Positions 62,118 to 64,000 of a DNA stretch of 64,000 nucleotides are shown here, in pieces. Within the stretch, counting starts at the first letter, position 1, and the number at the start of each line of letters is the position of its first letter. The DNA lies in NCBI GenBank assembly GCA_963823505.1, contig CAWGLY010000005.1, positions 186,001 to 250,000 of the forward strand, given 5' to 3'. The stretch is from DATHZQ01 sp963823505. Its GTDB lineage: Bacteria > Actinomycetota > Acidimicrobiia > Spongiisociales > UBA5794. The notes under the pieces were generated by a model. That model did not search any database, was not told where the DNA came from, and worked only from the letters and a program-made list of their open reading frames with translations. The position numbers and the translations under genes were made by a program.

Positions 62118-62788
62118 CCGAAGTGCATGCCCGTATCGCACGTGCCGCGGCGCGTGCCGGCCGGGATCCCGGCACGGTGACCCTCGTTGCCGTTTCCAAG
62201 GGCCACTCGATCGAAGCGATCCTGGAGGCGTATGCCGAGGGTCAGCGCGACTTCGGTGAGAACCGTGCTCAGGAGCTGGCAGACAAAGCACCGCTGCTCC
62301 CGGACGACATTCGATGGCACTTCATCGGCAGTCTGCAGAGCCGCAAGGTGAAACTGGTACGGCCTCACACGCACCTGCTGCACTCTCTCGATCGCACGAA
62401 GCTGGCGCAGGTGTGGGCAGCCGACGGATCACCTCCCCCGGCACTGATCCAAGTCAATCTCGCAGCTGAGCCACAGAAGCACGGTGCCGAGGTCGGCGAC
62501 GTGCCGGCCCTCATCGAGGCAGCTCGGGACCTCGGCATCGATTGCACCGGCCTCATGCTCATTCCTCCGGCCCCCGACGAGGCGGAGGACAGCCGTCCCT
62601 GGTTTGCTGAGCTGGCCGGTCTGGCCGGCTCACTGCGGGCCCAATTCGAAAGCCTCGACCACCTGTCGATGGGCATGACGGACGACTTCGAGGTGGCCGT
62701 GGAGGAAGGTGCAACCGTCATACGCGTCGGACGGGCTATCTTTGGACCCCGAAGCGAGGGCGATCGCGTAGAAGAACGAGGAGCCTGA
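62099..62788 (+). CDS. yggS: PLP homeostasis protein YggS/PLPBP
   Basis: 229 residues, single-domain alanine-racemase-like barrel that binds pyridoxal phosphate and supports vitamin B6 homeostasis; no enzymatic activity is known. The PLP lysine is in TLVAVSKGHSIEAIL near residue 34, then FGENRAQELADK, WHFIGSLQSRKVKLV near 72, HSLDRTKLAQVW, and LSMGMTDDFEVAVEEGATVIRVGRAIFG near the C-terminus. The ATG at 62099 overlaps pgeF by 19 bases; the final base is shared with the sepF start. Confidence 0.93.
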   Translation: MVARQLAEVHARIARAAARAGRDPGTVTLVAVSKGHSIEAILEAYAEGQRDFGENRAQELADKAPLLPDDIRWHFIGSLQSRKVKLVRPHTHLLHSLDRTKLAQVWAADGSPPPALIQVNLAAEPQKHGAEVGDVPALIEAARDLGIDCTGLMLIPPAPDEAEDSRPWFAELAGLAGSLRAQFESLDHLSMGMTDDFEVAVEEGATVIRVGRAIFGPRSEGDRVEERGA

Positions 62789-63387
62789 TGGCGTCGCTGT
62801 GGCAAAAGACACTGTTCTACCTGGGTCTGGTGGACGAAGACGAGTCCGAAGCGCCCGTCGAAGCACCCAATACGCAGTCGGGTGTGCGGACGGTCGATCC
62901 ACCGGGTACACGGACGCGCAGCACCTCGATGGCGCCTCCACCTCCCAACGATGCGCTGCGCAGCCAAGGCGGCGTGGCGGGTCGGCGCGTCGAGCCGCCT
63001 TCCCAGCAGAGGCGGCGTGTCTCATCCAACCCGGTCCATGCGGAAGCGGGTGTGCTGGTGCAGGGATCAATGGCGGGCGATCCGCTCCCGCCAACGACGC
63101 ATCCGGCTGCTCGCTGCGAGATCATCGAGGCCCGCACCTTCACCGATGCCCAGGCCCTCGCCGACCACATCCGCAATGGACGGCCGGTGGTGCTCGATCT
63201 GCGATCGACGGAGCCCGCCATGGTCCGGCGCCTCGTCGACTTCGCCACAGGGCTGACGTATGCACTCGAAGGACGCATGGCCAAGACGAGCCAAGGTGTC
63301 ATCCTCGTAACACCACAGGGCAAGACGCTGCAGGCCGACGAGCAACAGCGGCTCTCGGAACTCGGCCTCTACCAAGTGAACCGCTGA
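62788..63387 (+). CDS. sepF: Cell division protein SepF
   Basis: Membrane tether of FtsZ in bacteria lacking FtsA. 199 residues. The N-terminal amphipathic helix (MASLWQKTLFYLGLVDEDE) is the membrane anchor. A ~85-residue proline- and arginine-rich linker follows, then the compact SepF domain at about 108-195 (RTFTDAQALADHIRNGRPVVLDL, MVRRLVDFATGLTYALEGRMAKTSQGVILVTP). GAGG lies shortly before the ATG. Its position after yggS and before a YggT gene is the standard order. Confidence 0.94.
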   Translation: MASLWQKTLFYLGLVDEDESEAPVEAPNTQSGVRTVDPPGTRTRSTSMAPPPPNDALRSQGGVAGRRVEPPSQQRRRVSSNPVHAEAGVLVQGSMAGDPLPPTTHPAARCEIIEARTFTDAQALADHIRNGRPVVLDLRSTEPAMVRRLVDFATGLTYALEGRMAKTSQGVILVTPQGKTLQADEQQRLSELGLYQVNR

Positions 63388-63394
63388 GCTCGGC

Positions 63395-63661
63395 GTGGGT
63401 TTGATCTGTCTTCTCCTCACGGTGGCGTTCTACGCCCTCATCGTGTGGATCATCCTCAGCTACGTCGTGTCGTTTGGGCGGCTCACGGCCGGCCATCCCG
63501 TCCGCCGGCTCTTCGACGGCTTGGCCTCGGTGATCAACCCGGTGCTCGCACCGATCCGCAGCGTCCTGCCCCCCGTACGGCTGGGAGGGGCTGCCCTCGA
63601 CCTCTCGCCGCTGGTCCTGTTCTTCGGCATCGCCATCTTGAGGTCGATCCTGGGCTGCTGA
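63395..63661 (+). CDS. YggT family membrane protein
   Basis: 88 residues with a GTG start, seven bases after sepF. Two TM helices (LICLLLTVAFYALIVWIILSY and LSPLVLFFGIAILRSIL) flank the YggT motif SVINPVLAPIRSVLPP. Function is not settled; it is conserved next to sepF in Gram-positive bacteria and cyanobacteria. Confidence 0.9.
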   Translation: MGLICLLLTVAFYALIVWIILSYVVSFGRLTAGHPVRRLFDGLASVINPVLAPIRSVLPPVRLGGAALDLSPLVLFFGIAILRSILGC

Positions 63662-63679
63662 GGCCCATGATCGGCGCTG

Positions 63680-64000
63680 TCAGCCGACGACGCCCACCCG
63701 TGCTGTCAGGCGGGCTTCGCCGATCTCGACCGTGACGCCTTCGACGTCGACGTTGTTGGTGAGCTCTGCGGCGAGCACCTCACTGGAGATCAGATCCACG
63801 TGCATCACGATTGCCGCCGCCAGGTCCGGATCGTCCGAATGCCACACGATGGCAACCCGGTCCGTCACGTCCAGCCCTGCGTCCCGCCGCATCCCTTGCA
63901 GCTTGCTCACCACCTCGCGCGCCAGGCCTTCGCCGCGTAGGCTCTCCGTCAGCTCGGTGTCGAGAGCAACCGAGACCGTGCCGTCGGATTCGACGACGTG
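63680..64000 (-). CDS. ileS: Isoleucyl-tRNA synthetase, C-terminal end (runs off window)
   Basis: The last ~106 residues of IleS, reading from the right edge: VSVALDTELTESLRGEGLAREVV, followed by SKLQGMRRDAGLDVTDRVAIVW, which is the C-terminal junction domain of the eukaryote-like (IleS2) group. No C-terminal zinc finger is present, in agreement with that type. It charges tRNA-Ile in the cytosol. The gene converges on the dcw cluster with an 18-base gap. IleS2-type enzymes are often mupirocin-resistant, but the active-site part is outside the window. Confidence 0.85.
   Translation of the reverse strand, partial: HVVESDGTVSVALDTELTESLRGEGLAREVVSKLQGMRRDAGLDVTDRVAIVWHSDDPDLAAAIVMHVDLISSEVLAAELTNNVDVEGVTVEIGEARLTARVGVVG

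Overview
This 64 kb window is a high-GC, densely coding actinobacterial chromosome segment. Four things point that way: a MurE with the DNPR motif (meso-diaminopimelate peptidoglycan), a division cluster with SepF but no FtsA, F420-type oxidoreductases, and actinobacterial families such as DUF3040 and the DUF222/HNH proteins. Gene content fits a deep-branching lineage such as Acidimicrobiia, but this is an inference without a marker-gene tree. No tRNA, rRNA, CRISPR array, intact insertion sequence or prophage was seen. Many genes start with GTG or TTG and many neighbours overlap by 1-4 bases, so translational coupling is common.

Layout. (1) 0-8.4 kb, minus strand: branched-chain amino acid genes ilvB-ilvN-ilvC-leuA-leuB, followed by an M1 metallopeptidase lipoprotein and the start of gnd. 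The ilvB leader has a promoter, a 14-residue leader peptide with consecutive Leu-Val-Leu-Ile codons and an intrinsic terminator, which is a classical attenuator. (2) 8.4-14.2 kb: NYN-domain RNase, CysH, an F420 (LLM) oxidoreductase, a two-CxxC mini-protein, QueG, a small membrane protein and a phosphoesterase. (3) 14.3-19.3 kb: SRPBCC protein, ArsA-type ATPase, ROK glucokinase, DUF1232 and LiaF-like proteins, and a class I aminotransferase. (4) 19.4-23.7 kb: type II fatty acid synthase genes fabD-fabH-fabG-acpP-fabF. (5) 23.7-28.5 kb: membrane trio, lipoprotein, histidine phosphatase, DinB, DUF3040 and a MerR regulator. (6) 28.5-33.0 kb: moxR-DUF58-transglutaminase operon.

(7) 33.2-46.0 kb is an accessory stretch. 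It holds a catalytically degenerate resolvase-like protein, an HNH protein, a molybdopterin oxidoreductase, a deazaflavin-dependent reductase, a fasciclin lipoprotein, an enoyl-CoA hydratase, a possible PD-(D/E)XK protein, a dienelactone hydrolase, a DUF222/HNH protein, and two methyltransferases divergent from a TetR regulator with four operator-like palindromes. At least three wrecked loci lie among them: an alpha/beta hydrolase, a PadR-HAAS pair and a GNAT. (8) 46.0-63.7 kb is the division and cell-wall (dcw) cluster: mraZ-rsmH-ftsL-ftsI-murE-murF-mraY-murD-ftsW-murG-murC-murB-ftsQ-ftsZ-pgeF-yggS-sepF-yggT. It builds lipid II, exports and polymerises it at the septum and assembles the Z-ring. 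The 3' end of ileS converges from the right edge.

The most unusual signals are: a 17-bp inverted repeat whose 3' arm contains the ribosome binding site and start codon of rsmH and whose 5' arm has an alternative partner (a possible RNA switch); a dispersed element of about 100 bp with terminal inverted repeats in three same-strand copies; and the ilvB attenuator.
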